A stretch of DNA of 19,006 bases from Treponema sp. (GTDB lineage Bacteria; Spirochaetota; Spirochaetia; Treponematales; Treponemataceae). Of this stretch, positions 1 through 6,412 are shown piece after piece. The stretch lies in NCBI GenBank assembly GCA_016290335.1, contig JAEETM010000064.1, positions 1 through 19,006 of the forward strand, given 5' to 3'. The position numbers and the translations under genes were made by a program. The notes under the pieces were generated by a model that saw nothing but the letters and a program-made list of their open reading frames with translations, was not told the DNA's origin and made no database searches. The first letter of the stretch is position 1; every line of letters starts with the position of its first letter.

Positions 1-1780
1 CTGTAAATGTTGCTGTTACTGTTACATCACCAGCTGGCATTGTAAAGGTGTTGTCGCTGACTGTTACGGTCTGTCCACCTGATGTTACTGTAAATGCTCC
101 AAACTGGTAGCCGTCAACTGGAGTTGCAGTAAGTGTAATTTCATCATCAACGTGAGCTGTAGATTTGCTTGCAGTAACTGTTCCGCCTGTTATGCTTGCT
201 GGCAGAGTAATGCTGTAGTCAATTGCTGTAAAGGTTGCACTAATTACTACATTACCGGCTGGCATTGTGAACGTATTGCCTTCTAATTCTATTTGCTGTG
301 CACCAGAGGTTACTGTATATTCTCCAAAAGTGTAACCGGCATTAGGGGTAGCTGTAAGTGTAATTTCTTCTCCAACATTAGCTGTAGTTTTGCTTGCTGT
401 TACTGAACCGTGTGTCATTGTAGCAACGCCAACTGTGTAGCCTACTGCAGTAAAGGTTGCGCTAACTGTTACGTTACCGGCTGGCATTGTGAATGAGTTA
501 TCAGTAACTGTTACGGTCTGTCCATTTGAAGTTACTGTAAATGCTCCAAACTGGTAGCCATTAGCTGGAGTTGCAGTAAGAGTAATTACATCTCCAAAAT
601 TAGCGGTGGTTTTATCTGCTGTAACTGAGCCGTGTTCAATGTTGCTGTCAACAGAAATTGTGTAGCTTACTGCAGCAAAGGTTGCGTTTACTGTTACGTT
701 ACCGGATGGCATTTTGAAGGAGTTGTCTTTGACTTCTATATTTTGTCCACCTGAAGTTACTGTAAATCCTGCAAGGTTATAACCGTTATCAGGGGTTGCT
801 GTAAGTGTAATTATTTCGTCGACATTAGCGGATGTTTTACTTGCTGTAACAGTTCCGTTTGGTGTGCTACTGATTGAAACCTTATAGTTAATTGCGGTAA
901 AGGTAGCAGATACTGTTACGTCACCGGCTGGCATTTTGAACGTATCGTTTCTAACTGTTATTTCCTGTCCACCTGAAGTTACACTATATGCGTCAAGACG
1001 ATAACCATCATCTGGAGTATCAGTAAGTATAATTTCATCTCCGACATGAGCGGTGGCTTTGTCTGCTGAAATTGAGCCGTGTTCAATGTTGCTGTCAACA
1101 GAAATTGTGTAGCTTCCTGCTGCAAAGGTTGCGCTTACTGTTACATCACCTTTTGGCATTTTGAACTGGTTATTATTGACTGTTATCTGCTGTCCATCTG
1201 AAGTTACGTTATATGCTTCAAGATGATAACCTTCTTCAGGGGTTGCTGTGAGCGTAATTATTTCGTCGGCATTTGCGGAAGTTTTGTCTGCAACAACAGT
1301 TCCGTTTTTTATATCTGCTGCTATACTAATGTTGTATTTTTTAAGAACAAAGGTTGCGCTTACTGTTACGTTACCGGCTGGCATTATAAAGACGTTGTTC
1401 CTAACTTCTACGTCCTGGTTACCTGAGGTTACTGTAAGAGTTCCAAGCTCGTAACCGTCTTTAGGGGTAACATTGAGTACAATTGAATCTCCAACATGAA
1501 CGGTTGTTTTATCTGTTGTAACAGAACCGTTTGTCATACTAGCAAAAGAAATCTTGTAATCAATTGCTTTAAAGATTGCGTTTACAACTACATTACCTTT
1601 TGGCATTGTGAATGTGTTGTTGTTAGTTAAAGTTATAAGATTTGAACCTTGATTTACAGTTAAGCCTTCAAACTTGTAACCGTCAAATGTGGTAACAGTG
1701 AGTGAAATTGTTTCTCCAGCACGAGCGGTTGTTTTATTTGCTGTAATGGTTCCGCCATCTACTTCTAAGTATCCGAACCT
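1..1780 (-). repeat. Coding tandem repeats, 222/225-bp units, eight copies
   Basis: The sequence ggcatt, which is antisense to the Met-Pro-x-Gly codons of each unit, recurs near 36, 261, 483, 708, 930, 1155, 1380 and 1602, giving 222- or 225-bp spacing. The spacing is always a multiple of three, so the frame is kept. Most units have diverged, but 626-668 and 1073-1115 are identical over 43 bp. That is exactly two units (447 bp) apart and points to a more recent two-unit duplication or gene conversion. The array continues past the left edge. Confidence 0.88.
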
Positions 1781-2155
1781 AACTTCATAAGACCTTACAA
1801 GTTTTTTGTGGGAAGTTTCACTAAGTTCGCCTTTTGTTGTAACTTTAAATTGATAAATTACATCAGCATCATTTTCTTCATCATAGAAAGTAACATCAGC
1901 AGTTCCCCACTTTAGAGGTGTAATAACAAGCTGTCCTTCTTCGTTTATTTCGGCCTTAAGAACTTTTTCATCACTGACTTTTACTTCTTTGTTAGCCTGA
2001 TCTGCGGAAACTACAGGATCTCCATCTGCTACAACAATTGGGTCTGCTTCTGGAAAATTAAGAAAATCCGCCAAAATTGCCGTACAGGCTGTAATGCCAA
2101 AGGTGAAGGCAATACAAACTAAGACTGCACCTAATTTTACCAATTTGTTTTTCAT
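1..2155 (-). CDS. Large repeat lipoprotein, InlB-B-like tandem repeats (partial, C-terminus off left edge)
   Basis: An open minus-strand frame from the ATG at 2153-2155 has no stop down to base 1, so about 718 residues are visible and the C-terminus is missing. An AGGAG ribosome site lies at 2162-2166. Residues 1-24 form a lipoprotein signal ending in lipobox ITAC (Cys24), so the protein should be a membrane-anchored, periplasmic or surface lipoprotein. Residues about 35-125 look like one Ig-like domain. From about residue 128 there are eight tandem units of 74-75 residues. Each has the pattern G-[ST]-[IV]-x-A-[DNS]-K-[AST]-[ST]-A, then E-I-x-L-T-x-[TP]-P-x-x-G-Y, then F-x-M-P-x-G-[DN]-V-x-V-x-A-x-F. 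This matches the divergent InlB B-repeat (Flg_new_2) family found in bacterial surface proteins. The repeat marker recurs in the DNA near 36, 261, 483, 708, 930, 1155, 1380 and 1602. Adhesion or surface display is plausible, but no ligand can be inferred. Confidence 0.9.
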   Translation of the reverse strand, partial: MKNKLVKLGAVLVCIAFTFGITACTAILADFLNFPEADPIVVADGDPVVSADQANKEVKVSDEKVLKAEINEEGQLVITPLKWGTADVTFYDEENDADVIYQFKVTTKGELSETSHKKLVRSYEVRFGYLEVDGGTITANKTTARAGETISLTVTTFDGYKFEGLTVNQGSNLITLTNNNTFTMPKGNVVVNAIFKAIDYKISFASMTNGSVTTDKTTVHVGDSIVLNVTPKDGYELGTLTVTSGNQDVEVRNNVFIMPAGNVTVSATFVLKKYNISIAADIKNGTVVADKTSANADEIITLTATPEEGYHLEAYNVTSDGQQITVNNNQFKMPKGDVTVSATFAAGSYTISVDSNIEHGSISADKATAHVGDEIILTDTPDDGYRLDAYSVTSGGQEITVRNDTFKMPAGDVTVSATFTAINYKVSISSTPNGTVTASKTSANVDEIITLTATPDNGYNLAGFTVTSGGQNIEVKDNSFKMPSGNVTVNATFAAVSYTISVDSNIEHGSVTADKTTANFGDVITLTATPANGYQFGAFTVTSNGQTVTVTDNSFTMPAGNVTVSATFTAVGYTVGVATMTHGSVTASKTTANVGEEITLTATPNAGYTFGEYTVTSGAQQIELEGNTFTMPAGNVVISATFTAIDYSITLPASITGGTVTASKSTAHVDDEITLTATPVDGYQFGAFTVTSGGQTVTVSDNTFTMPAGDVTVTATFT

Positions 2156-2217
2156 ATTATACTCCTATATTTATAGAAACGCGGACTGTAGCACAGCGTT
2201 TTCTAGAGTTGCAAAAT

Positions 2218-2258
2218 AAAAAAATGCACCAAACGACATAGCTTGCCCTCTGGTGCAT
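2218..2258 (-). terminator. Intrinsic-terminator-like hairpin in the leader or intergenic region
   Basis: Read on the minus strand, ATGCACCA (2258-2251) pairs perfectly with TGGTGCAT (2231-2224) across a 19-nt loop and is followed at once by a run of seven T (2224-2218). It may end the transcript of the SH3/ankyrin gene, whose stop is about 143 bp upstream. It also lies only about 6 nt after the possible start site for the next lipoprotein gene, so it could act as an attenuator. The rest of 2259-2400 shows no gene. Confidence 0.6.
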
Positions 2259-2270
2259 AAAATCTTCTAT

Positions 2271-2299
2271 ATTATATTTAAAAATGAGTGATTGCTTAA
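2271..2299 (-). promoter_or_regulatory. Possible sigma-70 promoter for the repeat lipoprotein
   Basis: On the minus strand, TATAAT at 2276-2271 is preceded at 17 bp by TTAAGC at 2299-2294, a weak -35 with three matches to consensus. Transcription would start near 2264, directly before the hairpin at 2258-2224. That hairpin would then sit in the 5' leader of the lipoprotein mRNA. Confidence 0.4.
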
Positions 2300-2400
2300 T
2301 TCTTTTTTATATTTTGTTTTTTTGATAAATCTCATCCTAACTTATTTTCGCATAATTTTATTGAAATTACAACTAGAAATTGTATCATCTCCCCATCCCA

Positions 2401-3285
2401 TCACGGCAAATGCTTCTCCGCCATCTGCTCCGGCGTGCATTCATCCTGCAGCGGATCATACCCATACGACATCAAAAGCTCTTTCAGCCGTGCAGCATTT
2501 TCCGCAGTAACTTTCCCTTTTGTAACAGCGGCATTTACTGTATCAACCATTGTCCAGTCATAAATTGTCCAAATGTTCGGGTCTGCTCCATTTTCAAGAA
2601 GAAGGCGTGCAAGATTATAATTTCCATTATACAGCGCAGTGAACAACGGAGTTCCAAAGGCATTGTTCATAACATCAATTTCATCAAGAAACTCTTCCTT
2701 AGAAAGCAGGTATTCCATCAGCCTGTAAAAATTACGGTTGGCAGCCTGAATCAGACAGGTTGATTTATCGGAATCGTAATCACAGCCTCCCTCATACGCA
2801 AGCTTTACAATCCGCAGGCAGGTTTCTTCATCCTTGTCTTTCAGATAATTTGAAAGCAGCAAATCAAGTGGATAAGTCTGAACATAAAAGTTTTTTACCA
2901 TCTCAACTGCTTCGTAATCATTGCGGATAAGCTCTTTCATAATCTCGTAAATAAACGGCTTGTACGCAACAACTCTGGAAGAACAATAAGCAATAAGGTC
3001 GTATTTCGGCACATAACAGAAAAGCCAGCGGCCAACATTAAAACGTTTGTTTACGTAGATTTCATCACCTTCAGAAAGCTCCCCAAGGATTTTACAATGT
3101 GTATTCGGCTCGTTCCTTACATTCACGCCATCTTGAAGTGCACGGTAACAGGTGTAACAGTCATATTCAGCCTGCAAATCAATTTTTTCTTCTTCCGGGA
3201 TTTCGTCATCAGAATCAGTTTCCTGAGCAGACATAAGTGAAGAGAATAATAAAAAGAATGACAAAAATAAAATGAACTTTTTCAC
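2401..3285 (-). CDS. Secreted SH3-like / ankyrin-repeat protein
   Basis: A 294-residue protein starting at GTG (3285-3283), with AAAAGG at 3298-3293 seven bases upstream; no better ATG is present. Residues 1-20 are a Sec signal peptide (basic start, Phe/Leu-rich core, then SLMSA and a likely cut before QE), so the mature protein should be periplasmic or surface-exposed. Residues 41-105 resemble a bacterial SH3 domain: the segment GVNVRNEPNT is the typical start, followed by a GDEIYV strand. Residues about 110-280 are helical, and 208-237 form a clear ankyrin unit (TPLFTALYNGN, then LLLENGADPN). The acidic stretch 22-36 is probably a flexible linker. Bacterial SH3 domains often bind cell-wall peptides and ankyrin repeats bind proteins; the actual partner is unknown. 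It lies 50 bp downstream of the flavin-reductase gene on the same strand and may be co-transcribed with it. Confidence 0.85.
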   Translation of the reverse strand: MKKFILFLSFFLLFSSLMSAQETDSDDEIPEEEKIDLQAEYDCYTCYRALQDGVNVRNEPNTHCKILGELSEGDEIYVNKRFNVGRWLFCYVPKYDLIAYCSSRVVAYKPFIYEIMKELIRNDYEAVEMVKNFYVQTYPLDLLLSNYLKDKDEETCLRIVKLAYEGGCDYDSDKSTCLIQAANRNFYRLMEYLLSKEEFLDEIDVMNNAFGTPLFTALYNGNYNLARLLLENGADPNIWTIYDWTMVDTVNAAVTKGKVTAENAARLKELLMSYGYDPLQDECTPEQMAEKHLP

Positions 3286-3298
3286 TTTAAAACCTTTT

Positions 3299-3327
3299 AG
3301 ATTGTCGGATCAAGTCCGACAATGACA
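3299..3327 (-). repeat. REP-like palindrome, copy 1
   Basis: A 29-bp element between the flavin-reductase and SH3/ankyrin genes. Read on the minus strand it begins TGTCAT and ends ATCT. It contains the perfect 9-bp arms ATTGTCGGA and TCCGACAAT around a 5-nt loop (CTTGA). No T run follows, so it is not a simple terminator. It shares its end sequences, length and CGGACTTG core with the copy at 3935-3963. Confidence 0.7.
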
Positions 3328-3335
3328 TTGCAGTT

Positions 3336-3896
3336 TTACTCACCAAGCTTCTTTCCGTCGCTAAAAGCCTTTCCAACTACATCGCCAAGCTTCCGGTATG
3401 TATGATTTACCGGATCGTAAGTAATCGGTTCAAGCTTTGCAGGGTCAATTTTTCCATCAGTAAGAACACTTTCATCGGCACTAACGTTGATAATGTTTCC
3501 AACCATACAGCCAGTTTTTTCATCATAACTCACAAGCTCACATTCAAGACACATTGGCAGTTCGTTTATTACAGGCGCATCTACAAAATTGCTTTTAGAA
3601 ACAGTAAAACCGGCCTTTTTAATTTTATCAGGATCTTTATTTCCGCTTACAATTCCAACATAATCACACGCAATAACATGAGCCGCATCTGCCATGCTCA
3701 CAGTAAATGCCTTCCGTTTTAAAAGATTTGTCGCAGTCTTATGTTCCGGGGCAATACATATTCCAATCTGATTAGTATCGTGAGTTCCACCCCAAGCCGC
3801 ATTCATTGCATCAGGATTTCCATTTTCATCATAAGTTGCAATAATAAAAACCGGCATAGGATACAAATAAGTCTGCTTTCCAAAATCTTTTTTCAT
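3336..3896 (-). CDS. Flavin reductase-like FMN-binding split-barrel protein
   Basis: A 186-residue cytoplasmic protein with a GGAGG ribosome site (3905-3901) four bases before the ATG. The whole length fits the flavin-reductase-like split barrel. The N-terminal strand pair PMPVFIIATYDENGNPDAMN is followed by AAWGGTHD, the phosphate-contact region ICIAPEHKTATNL (47-59), the core strand FTVSMAD (64-70), and a second strand set at 112-140 (LPMCLECE, then MVGNIINVS). Proteins of this family bind FMN and transfer electrons from NAD(P)H to flavin or another acceptor; many in anaerobes have no known substrate. No partner oxygenase or nitroreductase is adjacent, so the acceptor cannot be named. A TATAAT at 3926-3921 on the minus strand could be the -10 box, though no good -35 is visible. 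REP-like palindromes lie on both sides. Confidence 0.88.
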   Translation of the reverse strand: MKKDFGKQTYLYPMPVFIIATYDENGNPDAMNAAWGGTHDTNQIGICIAPEHKTATNLLKRKAFTVSMADAAHVIACDYVGIVSGNKDPDKIKKAGFTVSKSNFVDAPVINELPMCLECELVSYDEKTGCMVGNIINVSADESVLTDGKIDPAKLEPITYDPVNHTYRKLGDVVGKAFSDGKKLGE

Positions 3897-3934
3897 ACTT
3901 CCTCCAAACTGTCATATTAGATTATACTAAAACT

Positions 3935-3963
3935 TGTCATATTCGGACTTGCTCCGAATATCT
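3935..3963 (+). repeat. REP-like palindrome, copy 2
   Basis: A 29-bp element beginning TGTCAT and ending ATCT, with perfect 9-bp arms ATATTCGGA and TCCGAATAT (3939-3947 and 3953-3961) around a CTTGC loop. The two arm bases that differ from copy 1 are changed on both sides, so pairing is preserved. Opposite orientation to copy 1, on the other side of the flavin-reductase gene. Confidence 0.7.
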
Positions 3964-4017
3964 CCAAAATTATACACCAAATCAAAAATCTTTTCCTTAC
4001 AAAAATCAACTTTTCTA

Positions 4018-4026
4018 TGTTATAAT
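4018..4026 (+). promoter_or_regulatory. Extended -10 promoter
   Basis: TG-N-TATAAT at 4018-4026 is an extended -10 box; a weak TTACAA lies at 3997-4002. It is 45 bp before the ATG of the six-TM membrane protein, with an AGAGGTG ribosome site at 4059-4065. Confidence 0.55.
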
Positions 4027-4070
4027 TTTATCTATAATAATCAATCCCATTAAAAAAAAGAGGTGCTATT

Positions 4071-4745
4071 ATGTTTAAACTTTTCGGCGACCCTGCAAAC
4101 AAGGCTGCTGCGGATGCAGTTCTGGTCCGCGATCCTTCCAATTTCAACTGGACCTTTATCACTCTTCTTGCTTTTGTCTTCTATATATATTGGACAGAAG
4201 TTCGCAACAAAAACTACAAGGTCATTGTAGCAGGTTTTGCTTTATACTCAGTTCACTGGTTCTATGAAATTATGAACGCCATCATCTGCCATTTCAGCGG
4301 CTATGCTTTGTGGACAGTTTCAAACGCAAGCTCTTCTTTTATTCTGCTCATTGGTGTTTCCTGGGAACTTTCAATGATGTTCTCAATCGCCGGAATTATT
4401 TCTTTCAAAATGCTGCCGGACGACCGCACAAAACGCTATTTTGCCCGCGAAGCCACCTCTAACAGCAAAGCCCGCAAAGGAATCTCCTGCAAGCTCACCG
4501 GAGCAATAGGAATGGCACTCCTCTTCTCCGTTTTCGAAATCTTCCTTGCCTGGACACCTGCCTTTATCTGGGTTTACAAATGGTGGGGCGCAATCCCTGT
4601 ATTCATCACAACCTACATACCTTTCTTCCTTGCCAGCAACTATGTTCCTGATGCAAGTCCAAAGTTCCAGAAGCTTTTCCTTTCAGTTATGATTGGACTT
4701 GACGTTCTGCTGCTTGCCGTACTTATTCCGCTTGGTGTGATTTAG
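4071..4745 (+). CDS. Six-TM conserved membrane protein, function unknown
   Basis: A 224-residue protein with ribosome site AGAGGTG (4059-4065) before ATG. Hydrophobic segments lie at about 26-43, 50-74, 88-112, 142-161, 172-190 and 203-223, so it is most likely a six-helix inner-membrane protein. The basic loop 117-141 (rich in Arg and Lys) suggests that this loop is cytoplasmic. Several helices hold polar or ionisable residues that would be costly unless functional: His62 and Glu66 in TM2, Glu99 in the WEL motif of TM3, and Glu156 in TM4. Tryptophan is abundant. I do not recognise a named family. The sequence style (FNWTF start, HWFYEI, WELSMMF) recalls a conserved uncharacterised membrane family that I cannot name. 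It has its own promoter, and the next gene also has one, so it is probably monocistronic. Confidence 0.8.
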   Translation: MFKLFGDPANKAAADAVLVRDPSNFNWTFITLLAFVFYIYWTEVRNKNYKVIVAGFALYSVHWFYEIMNAIICHFSGYALWTVSNASSSFILLIGVSWELSMMFSIAGIISFKMLPDDRTKRYFAREATSNSKARKGISCKLTGAIGMALLFSVFEIFLAWTPAFIWVYKWWGAIPVFITTYIPFFLASNYVPDASPKFQKLFLSVMIGLDVLLLAVLIPLGVI

Positions 4746-4764
4746 GTTTTCTGTCATAAAACGA

Positions 4765-4793
4765 TTTACTTTTTTCTAAAGCCGATGTATAAT
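4765..4793 (+). promoter_or_regulatory. Sigma-70 promoter of the small lipoprotein gene
   Basis: TTTACT (4765-4770), a 17-bp spacer and TATAAT (4788-4793). Start of transcription would be near 4800, immediately before the palindrome at 4802-4815. Confidence 0.65.
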
Positions 4794-4801
4794 AATTTTC
4801 G

Positions 4802-4815
4802 GTATACTAGTATAC
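4802..4815. promoter_or_regulatory. Perfect 14-bp palindrome at the transcription start (operator candidate)
   Basis: GTATACTAGTATAC is a perfect palindrome about 9 bp downstream of the -10 box, so it would cover roughly +2 to +15. A dimeric repressor bound there would block initiation or early elongation. It also contains TATACT, which could be a second -10 box. Confidence 0.45.
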
Positions 4816-4859
4816 TAGACCAAACCAGATATCATAAAAACGTTTTGAGGAGGATTTTT

Positions 4860-5396
4860 ATGAAAAAAACATTATTATTCGCCGCTCTTATTGCAGCAAC
4901 ATTATTCACAGCAGTTTCTTGTGCTTCAAAACAGGCAGCAGAAGAAGAAGTAGCAGCTCCATCACAGGCTCGCATTGATGCTCTTGCTATGGAAGGTGCT
5001 CTTGACCTTGCAGAGTTCCAGTCTCCAGACAAGTTCGCCATCAAGTACAATGATGAAGCCTACACTCTTACTTGCAAAGGCCCAGAATATCTTTATTTTG
5101 AGTTGCCAGAAGAACTCATTCCTAATGAAACTGTAATCACTGTAAACATGAAAGGTACAAACAATGGTGCAGAAGGTTTCCGTGTATGGGTAGATACAGG
5201 TTCTCAGAAGGATTTATCTGACCCGGTTTACATGGGTGCTGTAGGTGAAGGTCTTCCAGCTGGAGATTTTGACATCACATTCGAACTCAATGCAAACAAA
5301 GACGTTGGCGGTAAATGTCTCTGGATTAAAGGTCCACGCTGGGGCACAATGATTGATAACGTAACATTTAAATCAATCACAGTAATTTATAACTAA
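4860..5396 (+). CDS. Small lipoprotein with jelly-roll-like domain
   Basis: A 178-residue protein. The frame is open further upstream (from 4785), but the ATG at 4860 has a strong GAGGAGGA site at 4847-4854 and begins a proper lipoprotein signal: MKK, a hydrophobic core, then AVSC with Cys21. A short Ala/Glu-rich linker (22-40) follows. Residues about 55-178 are beta-rich, with FRVWVDTGS, then FDITFELN and a final WIKGPRWG and FKSITVIYN. This resembles carbohydrate-binding-module-like jelly rolls, where the terminal strand often reads ITV. No catalytic motif is visible. It should sit in a membrane facing the periplasm or the outside. Its domain is similar in style to the repeated domains of the lipoprotein starting at 17203, which suggests but does not prove related roles in glycan binding. 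It has its own promoter, a start-site palindrome and a terminator, so it is probably a separately regulated, well expressed unit. Confidence 0.85.
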   Translation: MKKTLLFAALIAATLFTAVSCASKQAAEEEVAAPSQARIDALAMEGALDLAEFQSPDKFAIKYNDEAYTLTCKGPEYLYFELPEELIPNETVITVNMKGTNNGAEGFRVWVDTGSQKDLSDPVYMGAVGEGLPAGDFDITFELNANKDVGGKCLWIKGPRWGTMIDNVTFKSITVIYN

Positions 5397-5433
5397 TTTC
5401 ATTGTCTGGGGACATTCCCCTGGCAAAGGATAA

Positions 5434-5467
5434 AAGGGCTGCTTTTCAACGGGCAGCTCTTTTTTTT
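5434..5467 (+). terminator. Rho-independent terminator after the small lipoprotein
   Basis: AAGGGCTGC (5434-5442) pairs with GCAGCTCTT (5453-5461) over nine pairs including one G-U, with a 10-nt loop and eight T at 5460-5467. A smaller GGGGA/TCCCC hairpin lies just before it, near 5408-5420. Confidence 0.85.
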
Positions 5468-5521
5468 CAAAAATATACAATTTTCATATCGTTTTTTTAT
5501 ACTTGTTTCTCTGTTTTGATA

Positions 5522-5527
5522 TATAAT
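5522..5527 (+). promoter_or_regulatory. -10 box before the lar-operon leader
   Basis: TATAAT places transcription start near 5533, at the first base pairs of the leader structure. No convincing -35 was found at 16-18 bp, so an activator may be needed or the assignment may be off. Confidence 0.45.
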
Positions 5528-5531
5528 ATTA

Positions 5532-5603
5532 GCAAGGGCAGTTACTAATTGGTAACAGACATTTTTTTTGCCCTTGCTTGCAGTTTTGCTGTACAAAACT
5601 GCA
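5532..5603 (+). promoter_or_regulatory. Structured 5' leader of the membrane-protein/larBC operon
   Basis: Two helices fill the space between the -10 box and the ribosome site. In the first, GCAAGGGCA (5532-5540) pairs perfectly with TGCCCTTGC (5569-5577). It encloses a small hairpin GTTAC/GTAAC (5541-5545 and 5552-5556) followed by eight T (5562-5569). The second is a hairpin of TGCAGTTTTG (5579-5588) with CAAAACTGCA (5594-5603), ten perfect pairs and a 5-nt loop, ending seven bases before AAAGGAGG. It does not match a riboswitch class that I can name, including NiCo. It may control translation, protect the 5' end, or be an attenuator. Confidence 0.55.
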
Positions 5604-5627
5604 CATTTCAAAAGGAGGTATTTTTTT

Positions 5628-6062
5628 ATGGCATGTTTTACAGTTCCTGCTGCTGAGGCTATCATAACAACAGTTGCAGAGAAAATCATAAAATCAAAGG
5701 AAAAGAAGGCAGGACTTAGCGGTGCTGTTGATACAAAAAACGAAAATAACGAGGAAGTAGCAAAAATCAGTTTTTCTACAAAACTCGGCTGGCTCAATAA
5801 AATGCTTTGGGGCGGTTCAGCTCTGCTCGCTTTTGAACACGTTTGGCACGGCGAAGTAGTTCCATTCTTCCCATTCTTAACAGCTGTAGAAAACGGAGAA
5901 GTTTCTGAAATGCTTCACGAAATGGCAACTGCAGGTGTAAGCATGGCCTTGCTTGTAACAGCAGTTTGGGGCATTATGGTTGGAGTAACAACTCTGATTG
6001 AAAAAACGAAAAATAATCCAACTACAAAAGTAGCTGGAACTCTTGCGGGAGACCTGGCATGA
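5628..6062 (+). CDS. Small membrane protein of unknown function, upstream of larBC
   Basis: A 144-residue protein. The frame opens earlier, but the ATG at 5628 is chosen because AAAGGAGGT (5611-5619) lies eight bases before it and the upstream codons overlap the leader hairpins. Residues 5-22 are an amphipathic or weakly hydrophobic N-terminal segment, 24-50 are charged, and two membrane segments lie at about 53-72 and 101-122. Just after the first helix is Glu70-His71-x2-His74-x-Glu76, and Glu94-x2-His97-Glu98 precedes the second; such paired His/Glu could bind a metal. The sequence resembles a conserved small protein I associate with anaerobic Firmicutes and treponemes, for which I know no function. 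Its stop overlaps the start of the next gene (ATGA at 6059-6062), so the two are translationally coupled and probably form one complex. Confidence 0.82.
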   Translation: MACFTVPAAEAIITTVAEKIIKSKEKKAGLSGAVDTKNENNEEVAKISFSTKLGWLNKMLWGGSALLAFEHVWHGEVVPFFPFLTAVENGEVSEMLHEMATAGVSMALLVTAVWGIMVGVTTLIEKTKNNPTTKVAGTLAGDLA

Positions 6063-6370
6063 CACTACTTACCACAGTTTTTGCCGCAATCATCTGTTCT
6101 ATAATCTGGTACAGAAAAGAAGAAGCAAGAAAACTTAAAATTGGAAGCCTCTGCCTTATGTATTGGGGTGCTTCTTTAATGTGGCTTATAGATGCAATCT
6201 TTGAATATGCAGAACTTGGTGCCGAATCTTTTGTTCCTGCTCCACTCGATATGCTCAACGATTTGTACCTTGGTCTTTCTGTTGTTGCACTTGGCCTTAT
6301 TATCTGGCTTGTGATTCTGCTTGTACGCGACCCGAAAGGCGTTGTAAAAGCAGTACTTTTTAAGAAATAA
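6059..6370 (+). CDS. Small three-TM membrane protein, partner of the preceding gene
   Basis: A 103-residue protein starting at the ATG inside the ATGA overlap with the preceding gene. Hydrophobic segments at about 2-17, 29-50 and 72-89 suggest three helices. The second helix ends with Asp45, Glu49 and Glu52, and a short external or periplasmic loop holds Asp64 and Asp68, giving an acidic patch that could meet cations. The C-terminus is basic (RDPKGVVKAVLFKK), which favours a cytoplasmic end. I do not recognise a named family. With its partner it makes a five-helix module, and larB begins 42 bp after its stop with no visible promoter between. A role linked to nickel supply or to the LarA-type enzyme is therefore possible, but only from gene position. 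Confidence 0.82.
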   Translation: MTLLTTVFAAIICSIIWYRKEEARKLKIGSLCLMYWGASLMWLIDAIFEYAELGAESFVPAPLDMLNDLYLGLSVVALGLIIWLVILLVRDPKGVVKAVLFKK

Positions 6371-6412
6371 TTGTCACGTAAAGACTTTTGAAAAACTTCG
6401 ACAGACCCAAAA

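Noticed and set aside
1223..1454. Two plus-strand short open frames in the repeat region
   Set aside because: They lie antisense to the repeat lipoprotein, have no ribosome site and show no protein features.
1..1780. Regular 222/225-bp periodicity that might be read as a CRISPR or non-coding satellite
   Set aside because: Spacing is always a multiple of three, there are no unique spacers, and the minus strand encodes a continuous lipoprotein with protein-level repeats.
2380..2763. Plus-strand open frame of 127 codons
   Set aside because: Antisense to the SH3/ankyrin gene, with no ribosome site; composition fits a shadow frame.
4746..4761. Terminator after the six-TM gene (GTTTT/AAAAC)
   Set aside because: Only five A-T-rich pairs and a broken T run; too weak to call.
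5405..5422. GGGGA/TCCCC hairpin near the small lipoprotein end as a second terminator
   Set aside because: No T run follows and the strong terminator begins a few bases later. It may be another short repeat, but only one copy was seen.
5399..5797. Minus-strand open frame of 132 codons over the terminator and leader
   Set aside because: It crosses the terminator, the leader hairpins and the start of the 144-residue membrane protein, and has no ribosome site or recognisable domain.
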